A stretch of DNA of 34,008 bases from Aestuariivivens sediminicola (GCF_022662015.1 NZ_JAKMCM010000011.1:1-34008), one strand, 5' to 3'. Counted from the stretch's first letter, positions 1 through 7,987 are shown. Notes: generated by a model from the sequence alone, not told the origin. Numbers and translations: made by a program.

Positions 1-390
1 TGTAGCAGCACCTGTCCATGCATAACTGTAAGGACTTGTTCCGCCACTGGCCGATCCGCTCAACTGAATCTGGTTCACACCGTCATCATAACACGCTGCG
101 TCGTCATCGCCGGCATCAGCTGTTGGGTTTTCATAGATCTCTAAATCTACTGTATCGGTATCCTCACATCCGTTGGCGTCTGTCACTGTCAAAGTGAAGG
201 TATGAACGCCTACAGGTGCATTGTCCAATGTTGGATTAGCGATGTTCGTTGCACTCAAGTAATCTGTAGCAGCACCTGTCCATGCATAACTGTAAGGACT
301 TGTTCCGCCACTGGCCGATCCGCTCAACTGAATCTGGTTCACACCGTCATCATAACACGCTGCGTCGTCATCGCCGGCATCAGCTGTTGG
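1..390 (-). repeat. 264-bp (88-aa) tandem coding repeats in the adhesin
   Basis: Bases 1 to about 126 recur without visible mismatch from 265, a period of exactly 264 bp or 88 codons. One full unit and part of a second are in the window and the series continues past the left edge. The units share nucleotide as well as protein sequence, which indicates recent duplication or gene conversion. Each unit encodes one SprB-like domain rich in Asp, with the conserved DANGC motif near its end. Confidence 0.9.
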
Positions 391-1929
391 GGTGGGATAG
401 ATTGTAATAGTCAACGTTGCAGGAGCTGGACACCCACGTTCATTATAAACTAGCGCATAGAATGTGTGAGGTGAATTCGCAGCGGTAAGGGTGCCTGTCG
501 TGGTAATTCCAATAGTATGGTCGGCATCACTGTACCACTCAACAGATATACCATTTCCAATTACATCACCATTATAGGTAGACAATGCTGTATCGGAGAA
601 GACCTCCTCACAGAAATCATCTGTTGCATCTTCTGGCGTTGGAACGCCTCCAAAAGGTCCAGCTATGAAATCCTGTTGTGAAGCATTCGGAGATTGTGAA
701 TTTCTGGTTTCCAAAATAAAACTTGAAAAACAAGTATTTACTCCTTGAAAAAATGGATCTGATAAATCGATAAACCCTTCAAAGAATGCTCCTTCGTGGT
801 ATACACCATCTTTTTGAGTAATACCCGGACCTGTACTACCAGTATATGTCCAAACACCGGCACCTCCTTGAGGTATTATATCTTGTGAGCCAGGGTAAGG
901 GCCAATAGCAGGCTTGCTCATATAAGGAATTGAAGGTATACTAAGCTCTACTGCATTTACAATAGCATTTGTGTCTACCCCTAAAAACTTTAAATTTCCT
1001 TTGGATTCATCACCATCTGGTGCATTAATCGGGTCAGGAAGTGGTCCATCATAAACTGCATCGGCCGGATCATTAACCCATCTAAAAAGTCTTAAATTTA
1101 CTTTTCCACCACCATTGGTAAAATTACTTAAGGCCAATAAATCACCTTCTTTATGCGTACCGGTAAAACCGGCAGAATTAGCACCATCTAGAGGTAAAGG
1201 TGAAATACCGTCTAAAGTAAACCAAAATCCAATTTGAGCATCCCCATTAATGGCGATTCGGTCTCCAAAGAAATAGATCTTATCCCCGATTAAAACAGCA
1301 CCACCATTTGAAATATCTCCTTTGTTGTTGGCATTACCAAGATTCCATATCCATCCATTTGGGAGGGCTGCATCAGGATCATTTACAATATTGACATCTG
1401 ATGATCCTTCTGTAAATTGTGTATCATTATTACTCACGCCATCATCACTGGTGTTATCTTGAATAAACACGGCATCAAAAGCACCATTATATAAAACAGA
1501 AGGCCAATCGTACGGGTTACCATCGATACATATACCAGTTCCTTCAGGAACCCATTCAATATCAAAAGTTGCCTCACAAGCTGCGCCTGCATCATAAATA
1601 TACATTGCCGTAGTAAAATTAATATAATCACCAGGGGCGTATTCATCACCTGTAGCACTAGGCCCAGTAAAATATTTAGGAGATACAAGACCTGGATCTG
1701 TAAAAGCAGGTAATTGGTAACCTAAAGGTTCAATTGCTTCACAAATAGTGACATCACCTGGATTTTGTGTATCGCATGGTGTTATTATTATTTGTGCCTC
1801 AGCATTAGAAGTGGAAAACAAAAAAAGCATCAACACGGCCAGGCCGCCTATGCTTTTAAATAATTTCTTAAGATTTAACCAACAACAGAGTGTATTATTG
1901 GTCGTTTTTAGTTTGGTAATTTTGTACAT
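1..1929 (-). CDS. Secreted SprB-repeat adhesin, N-terminal part (3' end beyond window)
   Basis: An open frame of 643 codons runs from an ATG at 1929 off the left edge. The first ~46 residues form a long Sec signal peptide: a basic n-region, the hydrophobic stretch GLAVLMLFLFS, then NAEAQ, with likely cleavage after Ala. Residues ~47-430 are a Gly/Asp/Asn-rich extracellular region with no family I recognise. Residues ~430-505 resemble an Ig-like (Ig_7 type) domain ending in TITIYPTP. From ~507 on come SprB/PKD-like repeats (SGSASGGTSPYSYAWTG ... TVTDANGCED) of 88 residues. Proteins of this kind in Bacteroidota are exported surface adhesins, often secreted by the type IX system and sometimes linked to gliding; the sorting domain would lie in the unseen C-terminus. 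The general class is well supported; the ligand and secretion route are inference. Confidence 0.85.
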   Translation of the reverse strand, partial: MYKITKLKTTNNTLCCWLNLKKLFKSIGGLAVLMLFLFSTSNAEAQIIITPCDTQNPGDVTICEAIEPLGYQLPAFTDPGLVSPKYFTGPSATGDEYAPGDYINFTTAMYIYDAGAACEATFDIEWVPEGTGICIDGNPYDWPSVLYNGAFDAVFIQDNTSDDGVSNNDTQFTEGSSDVNIVNDPDAALPNGWIWNLGNANNKGDISNGGAVLIGDKIYFFGDRIAINGDAQIGFWFTLDGISPLPLDGANSAGFTGTHKEGDLLALSNFTNGGGKVNLRLFRWVNDPADAVYDGPLPDPINAPDGDESKGNLKFLGVDTNAIVNAVELSIPSIPYMSKPAIGPYPGSQDIIPQGGAGVWTYTGSTGPGITQKDGVYHEGAFFEGFIDLSDPFFQGVNTCFSSFILETRNSQSPNASQQDFIAGPFGGVPTPEDATDDFCEEVFSDTALSTYNGDVIGNGISVEWYSDADHTIGITTTGTLTAANSPHTFYALVYNERGCPAPATLTITIYPTPTADAGDDDAACYDDGVNQIQLSGSASGGTSPYSYAWTGAATDYLSATNIANPTLDNAPVGVHTFTLTVTDANGCEDTDTVDLEIYENPTADAGDDDAACYDDGVNQIQLSGSASGGTSPYSYAWTGAAT

Positions 1930-2570
1930 TAACATAACATTTAAGATTAATTAATAAATATGTTAACATAACACTGTATGCGCGGTAATAGTAGAATGAG
2001 GGGTTTAGGCGTCTTATCCATGATAAAACACATAACACGGTACCCTAAGAATTTGTAGAAAGAGGCATTCAATAGTGCTATTAATCAAATGCTTTTTTTC
2101 AAAAGGAGAATAACTCACAGTTTCGTAAGCATAGTAAAAATATAGAAATAATCTTAAACTTTGCCTCAAAAAGCCACTTTTTAGTTGACCCGTAACCTAA
2201 CATCGACAAAATACATGATTTGCCTTTTTCTTGCCCTTAAGGCTTTTGGAGTCTATAGATGACATCCTTTTTAATTATATATATTCTTTTGATTTTCAAT
2301 TGTTTACGATACTGTTCATTTCGTTTTCCAAGATCTCGACTGGGATAAATCAGACCTGAATTGTTCTATACATAGTAAATGACCGAAATTAATTACTAAT
2401 AACCGATGTTTTATCATCGATGAACAATGAACAGTTAATGATGATCAAGTAGTAATGAATAATTAGGATTAATAATGCGTAATGATAAATACAAATAACT
2501 AATGTCTACCAACTAAAGACTAAAGTCTACCAACTAAAGACTAACGTCTCCCAACTATTACCTTAAAAAA
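1930..2570. other. Intergenic region upstream of the adhesin, no gene seen
   Basis: No convincing coding frame is seen in these ~640 bp. Close to the adhesin start the motif AACATAAC occurs at about 1930 and 1964, with a related ACATAACAC near 2029; these could be regulatory or simply low-complexity sequence. From ~2376 to 2500 the DNA is AT-rich with many TAATGA/AATGAT words, including the palindrome TCATCGATGA. A long 5' leader for the adhesin is possible but not demonstrated. Confidence 0.5.
2503..2558. repeat. Short tandem CCAACTAAAGACTAA-type repeats
   Basis: The word ACTAAAGACTAA(A/C)GTCT with CTACCAACT spacers is repeated about three times. AGACTAAAGTCT is nearly self-complementary. 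The same word family occurs at 7257-7322 and, in the opposite sense (GTAGACTTTAGACG), at 6934-6985, so this is a dispersed intergenic simple repeat. Confidence 0.65.
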
Positions 2571-2657
2571 ATGAAAATCCTATTAATCCTTTGCCTGCTG
2601 ATCCTGATTAACTTTATGCTCCTTGTGTTTAGTGTGAATAATAAAACGGAGCGTTGA
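2571..2657 (+). CDS. Possible 28-aa single-span membrane peptide
   Basis: The frame starts at an ATG after an A-rich tract and encodes 28 residues. MKILLILCLLILINFMLLVF is almost entirely hydrophobic and is followed by a short polar tail, SVNNKTER. This is the layout of a one-helix membrane peptide. I recognise no family and see no clear promoter. It lies just after a simple-repeat tract in DNA otherwise full of repeats, so chance is a real possibility; the composition is the only support. Confidence 0.25.
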   Translation: MKILLILCLLILINFMLLVFSVNNKTER

Positions 2658-2734
2658 GTGCGGGCCTTATATGTTTATAGGTTCATAGGTTGGGTGTAGC
2701 AATTCTTATATGGAACTGGTATTCTATAATTATG

Positions 2735-3172
2735 ATGCGATGTCTCAGGCACTACGTTCCTATCGACATGACTGAACCGTCCAATTTGTGTTTGTAGTCA
2801 TGTCGAATCTTTCAGCTGTCTATCAAGACAGGTTAAAGTGAGACATCGCATTATTATGTTTTAAAACTAAGTTATAAATGGATAATCCGATTTAGATGTA
2901 GTCAACAGGATGTGATGTAGCTTCGCTGAACCTAAAGGTTTCTCCCTCGAGTGCTGGAGGGCGACATGACTGAATGGTCCAATTTGTGTTTGCAGTCATG
3001 TCGAATCTTTTAGCTGTCTATCAAGACAGGTTAAAGTGAGACATCGCATTATTATGTTTTTAAAAATAAGTTATAAATGGATAATCCGATTTAGATGTAC
3101 TCAACAGGATGTGATGTAGCTTCGCTGAACCTAAAGGTTTCTCACCGAGTACTCGGTGAGAAACCTTTAGGT
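2735..3172. repeat. Nested palindromic block, partly duplicated with a ~198-bp period
   Basis: In the first copy the arm ATGCGATGTCTCA (2735-2747) pairs with TGAGACATCGCAT (2839-2851). Inside it CGACATGACT (2764) pairs with AGTCATGTCG, and CTGTCT-ATCA-AGACAG forms a further hairpin. From 2764 the sequence is repeated at 2962 with about 95% identity (11-bp arms CGACATGACTG / CAGTCATGTCG) up to GAACCTAAAGGTTTCTC. The second copy lacks the left outer arm. Such structure is typical of non-autonomous palindromic elements; no transposase is present nearby. Confidence 0.8.
3129..3172. repeat. Perfect 44-bp palindrome without a loop
   Basis: Centred between 3150 and 3151, the left half ends in TTTCTCACCGAGT and the right half begins ACTCGGTGAGAAA. 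The outermost matching bases are ACCTAAAGG and CCTTTAGGT. It closes the duplicated block and carries the CCTAAAGGTTTCTC module that recurs at about 2931 and 7162. Confidence 0.9.
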
Positions 3173-3209
3173 ATATTAAAAGTTGAGTTTGGCCTTTTTA
3201 GTTTATTAA

Positions 3210-3264
3210 GCTTCTCGATACTACCCCTCCCGAATCCTCGGGATCGGGGTCACTCGAAGTGACA
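3210..3264 (+). repeat. REP-like dispersed palindromic element, copy 1
   Basis: The element reads GCTTCTCGATAC, then a CCCC..CCGA / TCGG..GGGG hairpin, then GTCACTCGAAGTGACA, itself a 6-bp stem with a CGA loop. The same arrangement is found at 7079-7123 and, inverted, at 11954-12018. It sits downstream of the DPP III gene, a usual place for REP-type elements. Confidence 0.85.
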
Positions 3265-3293
3265 ACCTAATTACATATTAATATATCACCTAT

Positions 3294-5357
3294 TTAATTC
3301 ACCGTAGGTAAAAAACTGTAGTCCCTGCTGTAATCCAGCATCTGACTCACAAAACTCTCCGGATGGGTGACCTCAATGGCCGTGATCTCACCGCTCTCAT
3401 CGGTTTCAGGGACCAATACCGGGTTGACATAGCCGGTGTAGGGCGCCGTCTTGAACTGCTTGTTGCGTTCCAAGACCTCGGCATGCAAAGCCTGATCCAC
3501 CTTCACTCCATAGCCTTCAACCAAAGCCTCGGCCGCGGCATAGTCGCCTTCCGACTTGATGCGTTGGGTTTCTCTTAACAATTCCCCAAACAACTCACGC
3601 AGTTTGTCGTAGTCGTTTATATTATAATAGGTCTTCCCGTCGCGGGTTACTTTTTCAATCACATTGTCCGCCTGCCCCTTGTCAAAGGCCCAGGCTGAGA
3701 TCCACTGCCGATTGCGCATATGGGACTCTTCCACATCATCCCCCAATTGCAGGCGCACCAATTGCTTCATCAGGCCGTTACTGATGTATTCGTCGTAGGA
3801 GGCCTTCCCTACCCCCTGCCAGTTATCGACCAGTCCCAGTTCCTCCAGCTTCGGATGGTAGATGTAATACAGGGCCACCAGATCGGCACGGCCCTCTTCC
3901 AGCGTTGAGGCGTAATTCTTAAGGGTCTTCTTGGTCTCCGCCACACCCGGGTTAAGCTGCCCTGAAGCGTGACCGATGACCTCGTGCAGGGCCGTTTCCA
4001 GTTTATCGGCCAATTCGAAATACTGCTTGTGGTTTTCTATTTCCTCCGCATCGTGAGCGAACTCTTCCAATTTTCCGACGCTGCCCACCTGGTTGGAGGC
4101 ATTGATGATATTCCCCAGGGACACCGACTTGCTGCCCACCTCCTTACGGATCCAGTTGGCATTGGGTAAGTTAACACCAATGGGGGTACTCGGTGAGGCA
4201 TCGCCGGCCTCTCCGGCCACATTCACCACTTTATAGGTGACGCCCACCACATTCTTTTTCTTGTGCTCCTCCATCAAGGTCGAGTTGTCCTCAAACCATT
4301 GGGCATTATCCGACAGGACCTTCATCTTTTGTGACATATCAAAATCGTTGATCTGCACAATAGTCTCGTAGGAACCGCGATACCCCAGAGGATCGTTGTA
4401 GACCTCTATAAAACTGTTAATGTAGTCCACATTGCCTTCCGTGGCCTTGGTCCAGGCCACATTATAATCGTCCCAGGTTTGTAAATCTCCCGTTTTGTAA
4501 TAGTCGATAAGTAGACCCAGGGCATCTCCCTGTGCCTGATTTTCAGCAACACCCCGTGCCAGTTCGAGCCATTTAACGATCTCATCGATGGCGGCACCAT
4601 AGAGCCCTCCGGATTTATACACGCGCTCTTTAAGCTGGCCATTCTCCTTGATCAGCTGGGAATTCAATCCGAAGGATAAAGGACGCTCCGGATCCGGTGA
4701 CTGTTTTGCCGCATAGAAATCGATAACATCCTGATTCGTGACGCCCACACCGTAAAAGTTTACCGCCGACAGCGCCACATTATCAATGCCTTTAGCCTGG
4801 TTCACCTTCTTGGCATCCTGATCATTGAACAGGACCTCGAAGGCCTCACCTTCCAGTACCGTTCCGGTAGCCTCCAAAAGAATCTTTAAATAATCCGCAG
4901 TAAATCCGGGTTCGATCTTGTCATTGGAATAATGGTGGTGTATGCCGTTACTGAACCAGACCCGCTTCAAATAGGTTTCAAAGGCCATCCATTCGTCAGT
5001 GGTTTTATCCCCATCATAATTCACATAGACCTGTTCCAGGGCCTTTCGGATGCTAAGATTGTGTCTGTAATTCTGGTCCCACATGATGTCGCGTCCCGAT
5101 AAACCCGCCTGGGTCAGGTAATAGACCAGTTTTTGCTCCTTTAAGGTCAACTGGTCCCAACCCGGGATGCGGTAGCGCAAGACTTTCACATCGGCAAACT
5201 GGTCGACCTTGTAATCAAAAGCGGCCGTCGTATCGGTTGCAGTGTCAGACTCTTGTTCTTTCTTCTCTGAAATACACGCGGTGGTTAAGAGCATAATAAG
5301 GGTAAGACCCAGGGTGAACAGTTTCATGAATTCGATTTTTTTCAGGTCAAATGTCAT
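3294..5357 (-). CDS. Dipeptidyl-peptidase III family lipoprotein (M49)
   Basis: Zinc metallopeptidase of family M49, which removes dipeptides from the N-terminus of oligopeptides. The catalytic signature HEVIGH is at residues ~458-463 (HExxGH) and the second zinc-ligand motif EEGRAD is at ~487-492. The 687-residue length fits the family. The N-terminus is a lipoprotein signal (LIMLLTTAC, Cys28), followed by an acidic and Thr-rich linker, so the enzyme is probably anchored in the periplasm or outer membrane rather than cytosolic like eukaryotic DPP III. A second start at 5327 (MKLFTLG) would leave an 18-residue signal and is equally plausible; no promoter motif decides between them. The gene stands alone and diverges from the SRPBCC gene. 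Family assignment is firm; substrate range is inferred. Confidence 0.93.
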   Translation of the reverse strand: MTFDLKKIEFMKLFTLGLTLIMLLTTACISEKKEQESDTATDTTAAFDYKVDQFADVKVLRYRIPGWDQLTLKEQKLVYYLTQAGLSGRDIMWDQNYRHNLSIRKALEQVYVNYDGDKTTDEWMAFETYLKRVWFSNGIHHHYSNDKIEPGFTADYLKILLEATGTVLEGEAFEVLFNDQDAKKVNQAKGIDNVALSAVNFYGVGVTNQDVIDFYAAKQSPDPERPLSFGLNSQLIKENGQLKERVYKSGGLYGAAIDEIVKWLELARGVAENQAQGDALGLLIDYYKTGDLQTWDDYNVAWTKATEGNVDYINSFIEVYNDPLGYRGSYETIVQINDFDMSQKMKVLSDNAQWFEDNSTLMEEHKKKNVVGVTYKVVNVAGEAGDASPSTPIGVNLPNANWIRKEVGSKSVSLGNIINASNQVGSVGKLEEFAHDAEEIENHKQYFELADKLETALHEVIGHASGQLNPGVAETKKTLKNYASTLEEGRADLVALYYIYHPKLEELGLVDNWQGVGKASYDEYISNGLMKQLVRLQLGDDVEESHMRNRQWISAWAFDKGQADNVIEKVTRDGKTYYNINDYDKLRELFGELLRETQRIKSEGDYAAAEALVEGYGVKVDQALHAEVLERNKQFKTAPYTGYVNPVLVPETDESGEITAIEVTHPESFVSQMLDYSRDYSFLPTVN

Positions 5358-5503
5358 TATTTTAAAATTTTATATTATTCAAAAATTCATCAAATAAAAC
5401 CCTATAATTTATTGAATAATCTATTTTAGAGACATTAAATTATAGAATATTAAATTTATGGATAGCAAATGTAATAATTTATTAAGAGAAATTTTAAAAT
5501 GTT

Positions 5504-5511
5504 TATCTTTG
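5504..5511 (+). promoter_or_regulatory. -7 element TATCTTTG for the SRPBCC-crcB pair
   Basis: Exact match to the Bacteroidota -7 consensus TAnnTTTG, 33 nt before the ATG at 5545. No good -33 TTTG is seen at the usual spacing. Confidence 0.55.
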
Positions 5512-5544
5512 ATTTTAATATAAAATCCAAATTTTAACACCCTC

Positions 5545-6564
5545 ATGAAAGGCTTTAAATATGTCCCCTTATTAATTCTTGTTCTCGTCATTTTTGGCGC
5601 CGTTTACGTAACGGTACAACCCGATAACTTTGAGGTGACCAGAAGCAGAACCATAAAAGCGCCAGCGTCGGTCCTCTATGATCAGATTATTGATTTCAGG
5701 AAATGGGAAGCCTGGTCGCCATGGATTGAACGGGACAGCACCATCACCCTGATCTATTCCGATACAACCGAAGGCGTTGGTGCCTCCTATTCCTGGATAG
5801 AGAAGGACGGTAAGGGCAGCATGACAACCTTGAGTGCTGAAGAACCGACTGCGATAGACCAACGCATGCAATTTGAGGACTTTCCGGCCTCCAGCATCCG
5901 TTGGAGCTTTGAGTCCCTTGATTCAGGAGAAACGAAAGTATCATGGACCATTGCCGGTGATAATTTGCCATTCGGGTTCAAATTGTACAGCGTCTTTTCC
6001 GGCAGTATGGAAGAACAGATTGGTCCGGATTTCGAACGGGGATTGGAAAAACTGGACAGCATCGCCCTGGCAAGGATGAACGTCTATAGTGTGACCATTG
6101 AAGGTGTGACAGAACACGGCGGCGGTTATTATTTGTACAATACCACCTCCTGTAAAATATCCGATTTTGAATCGAAGATGATGGGCATGATGCCGAAGCT
6201 TGAAGCCTATGCAGCACAGAACAACATTTCCATAGCAGGAGCCCCTTTTGTGAACTTGCTGAAATGGGATGAGGCCAACAACGCCACCATATTTTCTTGT
6301 TGTGTGCCCACCACTGCAAAAGTGATCTCCACGGAACCCGATATTCTAACGGGACAACTGCTCCCCTTTAAGGCTCTGAAAACAACCTTAAAGGGTGATT
6401 ATGAACATTTAAAGGAGGCCTGGGACCAATCCATGGCCCATGTGACTGACAACGGACTGACCTTTGCAGATAATGGCCCAATGATGGAAGCCTACCAGAA
6501 GGGTCCTGCAGACACTGCAAACCCTGCCGAGTGGATCACAGAAATCTACATAGCCCTGAAATAA
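5545..6564 (+). CDS. SRPBCC family protein with C-terminal GyrI-like domain
   Basis: 339 residues. Residues 1-23 are a hydrophobic N-terminal anchor or signal (YVPLLILVLVIFGAVYVTV). Residues ~30-175 have the SRPBCC/polyketide-cyclase-like pattern (APASVLYDQIIDFRKWEAWS near the start, then DFERGLEKLDSI in the final helix). Residues ~180-339 look like a GyrI-like/AraC-type effector-binding domain, ending GPADTANPAEWITEIYIALK. Both folds bind small hydrophobic or cationic ligands; no ligand can be named. The stop codon is immediately followed by the crcB ATG, so the two genes are very probably co-transcribed. This two-domain fusion is, to my knowledge, common in flavobacteria. Domain call good, function unknown. 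Confidence 0.85.
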   Translation: MKGFKYVPLLILVLVIFGAVYVTVQPDNFEVTRSRTIKAPASVLYDQIIDFRKWEAWSPWIERDSTITLIYSDTTEGVGASYSWIEKDGKGSMTTLSAEEPTAIDQRMQFEDFPASSIRWSFESLDSGETKVSWTIAGDNLPFGFKLYSVFSGSMEEQIGPDFERGLEKLDSIALARMNVYSVTIEGVTEHGGGYYLYNTTSCKISDFESKMMGMMPKLEAYAAQNNISIAGAPFVNLLKWDEANNATIFSCCVPTTAKVISTEPDILTGQLLPFKALKTTLKGDYEHLKEAWDQSMAHVTDNGLTFADNGPMMEAYQKGPADTANPAEWITEIYIALK

Positions 6565-6930
6565 ATGAAGCACGTATTACTGGTTTTTTTGGGTGGTGGA
6601 TTCGGTAGCGTGTTGCGTTTTCTTATCGGAAAATACCTGAACAACATTGAAACGGGACTGCCCTTTGGTACCTTTGCGGCCAATGTTCTGGGCAGTTTAT
6701 TTATTGGAATCATTCTCGGGCTGGCCTTAAGGCAAAATACCCTGTCACAAGGCCAGGTCTTCCTGCTGGCATCCGGCTTTTGCGGGGGCTTTACCACCTT
6801 TTCCACCTTTGCCTACGAGAACTATGTCTTCTTAAAGTCAGGTGACTTCACCAGTTTTGCCGTTTACACCCTGGCGAGTTTTATTGTTGGGTTTCTGGCG
6901 GTGTTTTTAGGGTTGTATTTAGTGAAGTGA
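6565..6930 (+). CDS. crcB: Fluoride channel CrcB/Fluc
   Basis: 121 residues with four predicted membrane helices, the standard size of a single-domain Fluc subunit, which works as an antiparallel dimer exporting fluoride across the inner membrane. Family signatures are visible: GGGFGSVLRFLIGKY at the N-terminus, FGTFAANVLGSLFIGI in helix 2, and GFCGGFTTFSTFAYE around the helix-3 break that carries the ion-binding and pore phenylalanines. Its ATG directly abuts the preceding TAA, so translation is likely coupled to the SRPBCC gene. I could not recognise a fluoride riboswitch in the leader of that upstream gene. Only one crcB is present, consistent with the homodimeric form. Confidence 0.95.
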   Translation: MKHVLLVFLGGGFGSVLRFLIGKYLNNIETGLPFGTFAANVLGSLFIGIILGLALRQNTLSQGQVFLLASGFCGGFTTFSTFAYENYVFLKSGDFTSFAVYTLASFIVGFLAVFLGLYLVK

Positions 6931-6933
6931 TTT

Positions 6934-6985
6934 GGTAGTGTTTAGACGGTAGACTTTAGACGTTAGTTTGTAGACAGAAGACAGT
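6934..6985. repeat. Short GTAGACTTTAGACGTTAG-type repeats
   Basis: Degenerate repeats of GTAGAC/TTTAGACG follow the crcB stop codon. They are reverse-complement relatives of the ACTAAAGTCTACC words at 2503-2558 and 7257-7322. No gene is seen in 6931-7324. Confidence 0.55.
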
Positions 6986-7055
6986 AATTATAAGTTTGAG
7001 GTCGAAGAATCCCTGTGGCGTACTTGGGATCGACTAGCCTGCCTGCCGCTGGGAG

Positions 7056-7215
7056 GTATCGAGAACAATTGGTGGTTTGCTTCTCGATACAACCCCGAAT
7101 ACTCGGGGTCACTCGAAGTGACATCTCGGTTAATATAATAATGTGATGCAGTTTTGCTAAACCTAAAGGTTTCTCCCCTCCCGAATCCTCGGGATCGGGG
7201 TCGACATGACTGAAG
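7056..7215 (+). repeat. Composite of REP-like elements
   Basis: GTATCGAGAA (7056-7065) and TTCTCGATAC (7081-7090) form a 10-bp inverted repeat. The second arm begins a full REP-like element (7079-7123) with hairpins CCCCGA-ATAC-TCGGGG and GTCACT-CGA-AGTGAC. From 7143 a different module follows (GTGATGCAG.TTTGCTAAACC..), joined to CCTAAAGGTTTCTC, then CCTCCCGAATCCTCGGGAT and CGACATGACTGAA. These modules also occur in 2764-3264 but in another order. Confidence 0.8.
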
Positions 7216-7256
7216 GGACATAATATATTACACCTGTCGGCTTCAAACTAACCATA

Positions 7257-7322
7257 ACCTACCAAAAACTAAAGACTACCAACCAAAGACTAAAGTCTAC
7301 CGACTACCAACTACAGACTAAC
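7257..7322. repeat. Short AAAGACTACCAACC-type repeats
   Basis: About four degenerate copies of ACTAAAGACTACCAAC lie just past the 3' end of the DUF1684 gene; AGACTAAAGTCT within them is near-palindromic. Same word family as 2503-2558. Confidence 0.6.
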
Positions 7323-7324
7323 CC

Positions 7325-7927
7325 CTATTTCTTAAACGCCTTTACCCCGGCCTCAATTCGCGTTTTTAAATAATTCTCCCGGGGTACAATGGGACAGGAA
7401 TACTTGTCATTATAGGCGCAATAGGGATTATATGCCTCGTTGAAATCAATGACCAAGGTATCGCCCTTCGGGATTCGGGTATCGATGTAACGGCCTCCCC
7501 CATAACTTTCCAAACCATTGGTTTCATCCAGGAACGGCAGAAACAGATAATCCTCATAACCGTCCTCTGTAATCAACTCCTGGTTCTGATAGATGCTCAA
7601 TTTAAAATCTGCCCCCTTTAATTGAAACTCGAGTTCCCCGTACTTTACATAAACGGGCAGTCGGTCGGTGGTCGTTTTCATTTGAAACGGTTCTTCATCC
7701 GGTGTGCGTTTGAAACGGGCAGTAACCACATAGGCGGAATCGTAGGTGAAAAACTCCAGTCCCTCGAACGATTTCCTGTCCTTATCCTTTAGCGGTGATG
7801 TGGTGGCATCTTTGAATTTAGCGTTCAAATCTTTCTGAAAGGCGGTGTCACCCCGTAAGGGACGCTTCTTCTGTGTGCACCCGGTGATACAAATGACGAT
7901 TAAAAAGAGAGTAATAATAGGTTTCAT
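7325..7927 (-). CDS. DUF1684 domain lipoprotein
   Basis: 200 residues from the ATG at 7927. The signal MKPIITLFLIVICITGC is a clear lipobox signal, so the mature protein is lipid-anchored. The C-terminal half shows the DUF1684 hallmarks: YGGGRYIDTRIP, then VIDFNEAYNPYCAYN and YSCPIVPRENYL. The biochemical role of DUF1684 is not known to me. An ATG at 7948 would add seven residues, but a -7 element at 7946-7953 places the transcript start downstream of it, which supports 7927. The gene is single and flanked on both sides by intergenic repeats or a possible small RNA. Confidence 0.88.
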   Translation of the reverse strand: MKPIITLFLIVICITGCTQKKRPLRGDTAFQKDLNAKFKDATTSPLKDKDRKSFEGLEFFTYDSAYVVTARFKRTPDEEPFQMKTTTDRLPVYVKYGELEFQLKGADFKLSIYQNQELITEDGYEDYLFLPFLDETNGLESYGGGRYIDTRIPKGDTLVIDFNEAYNPYCAYNDKYSCPIVPRENYLKTRIEAGVKAFKK

Positions 7928-7945
7928 TTTAAAAAAATTACACTT

Positions 7946-7953
7946 CAAAAATA
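7946..7953 (-). promoter_or_regulatory. -7 element TATTTTTG for the DUF1684 gene
   Basis: Exact TAnnTTTG match on the minus strand, ending 19 nt before the ATG at 7927. It overlaps the alternative upstream ATG and so decides the start. Confidence 0.6.
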
Positions 7954-7973
7954 CAACTTAAACATATTTTACC

Positions 7974-7981
7974 TAGTTTTG
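7974..7981 (+). promoter_or_regulatory. -7 element TAGTTTTG upstream of a short terminated unit
   Basis: Exact TAnnTTTG match on the plus strand. The next plus-strand landmark is the terminator at 8111-8138; no recognised gene lies between them. No convincing -33 element is seen. Confidence 0.4.
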
Positions 7982-7987
7982 AGGCTT

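Noticed and set aside
202-453. 83-aa plus-strand frame
   Set aside because: Antisense shadow of the SprB-repeat adhesin; the minus-strand frame has a signal peptide and clear domain repeats.
5358-5544. Fluoride riboswitch ahead of the SRPBCC-crcB pair
   Set aside because: The leader is AT-rich and no GGCGAUGG-type core with the paired CC-rich arm is seen.
2503-7322. Insertion sequence or transposon remnants
   Set aside because: Repeats are abundant but no transposase frame, no long terminal inverted repeats with target-site duplication and no pseudogene of a transposase was found.
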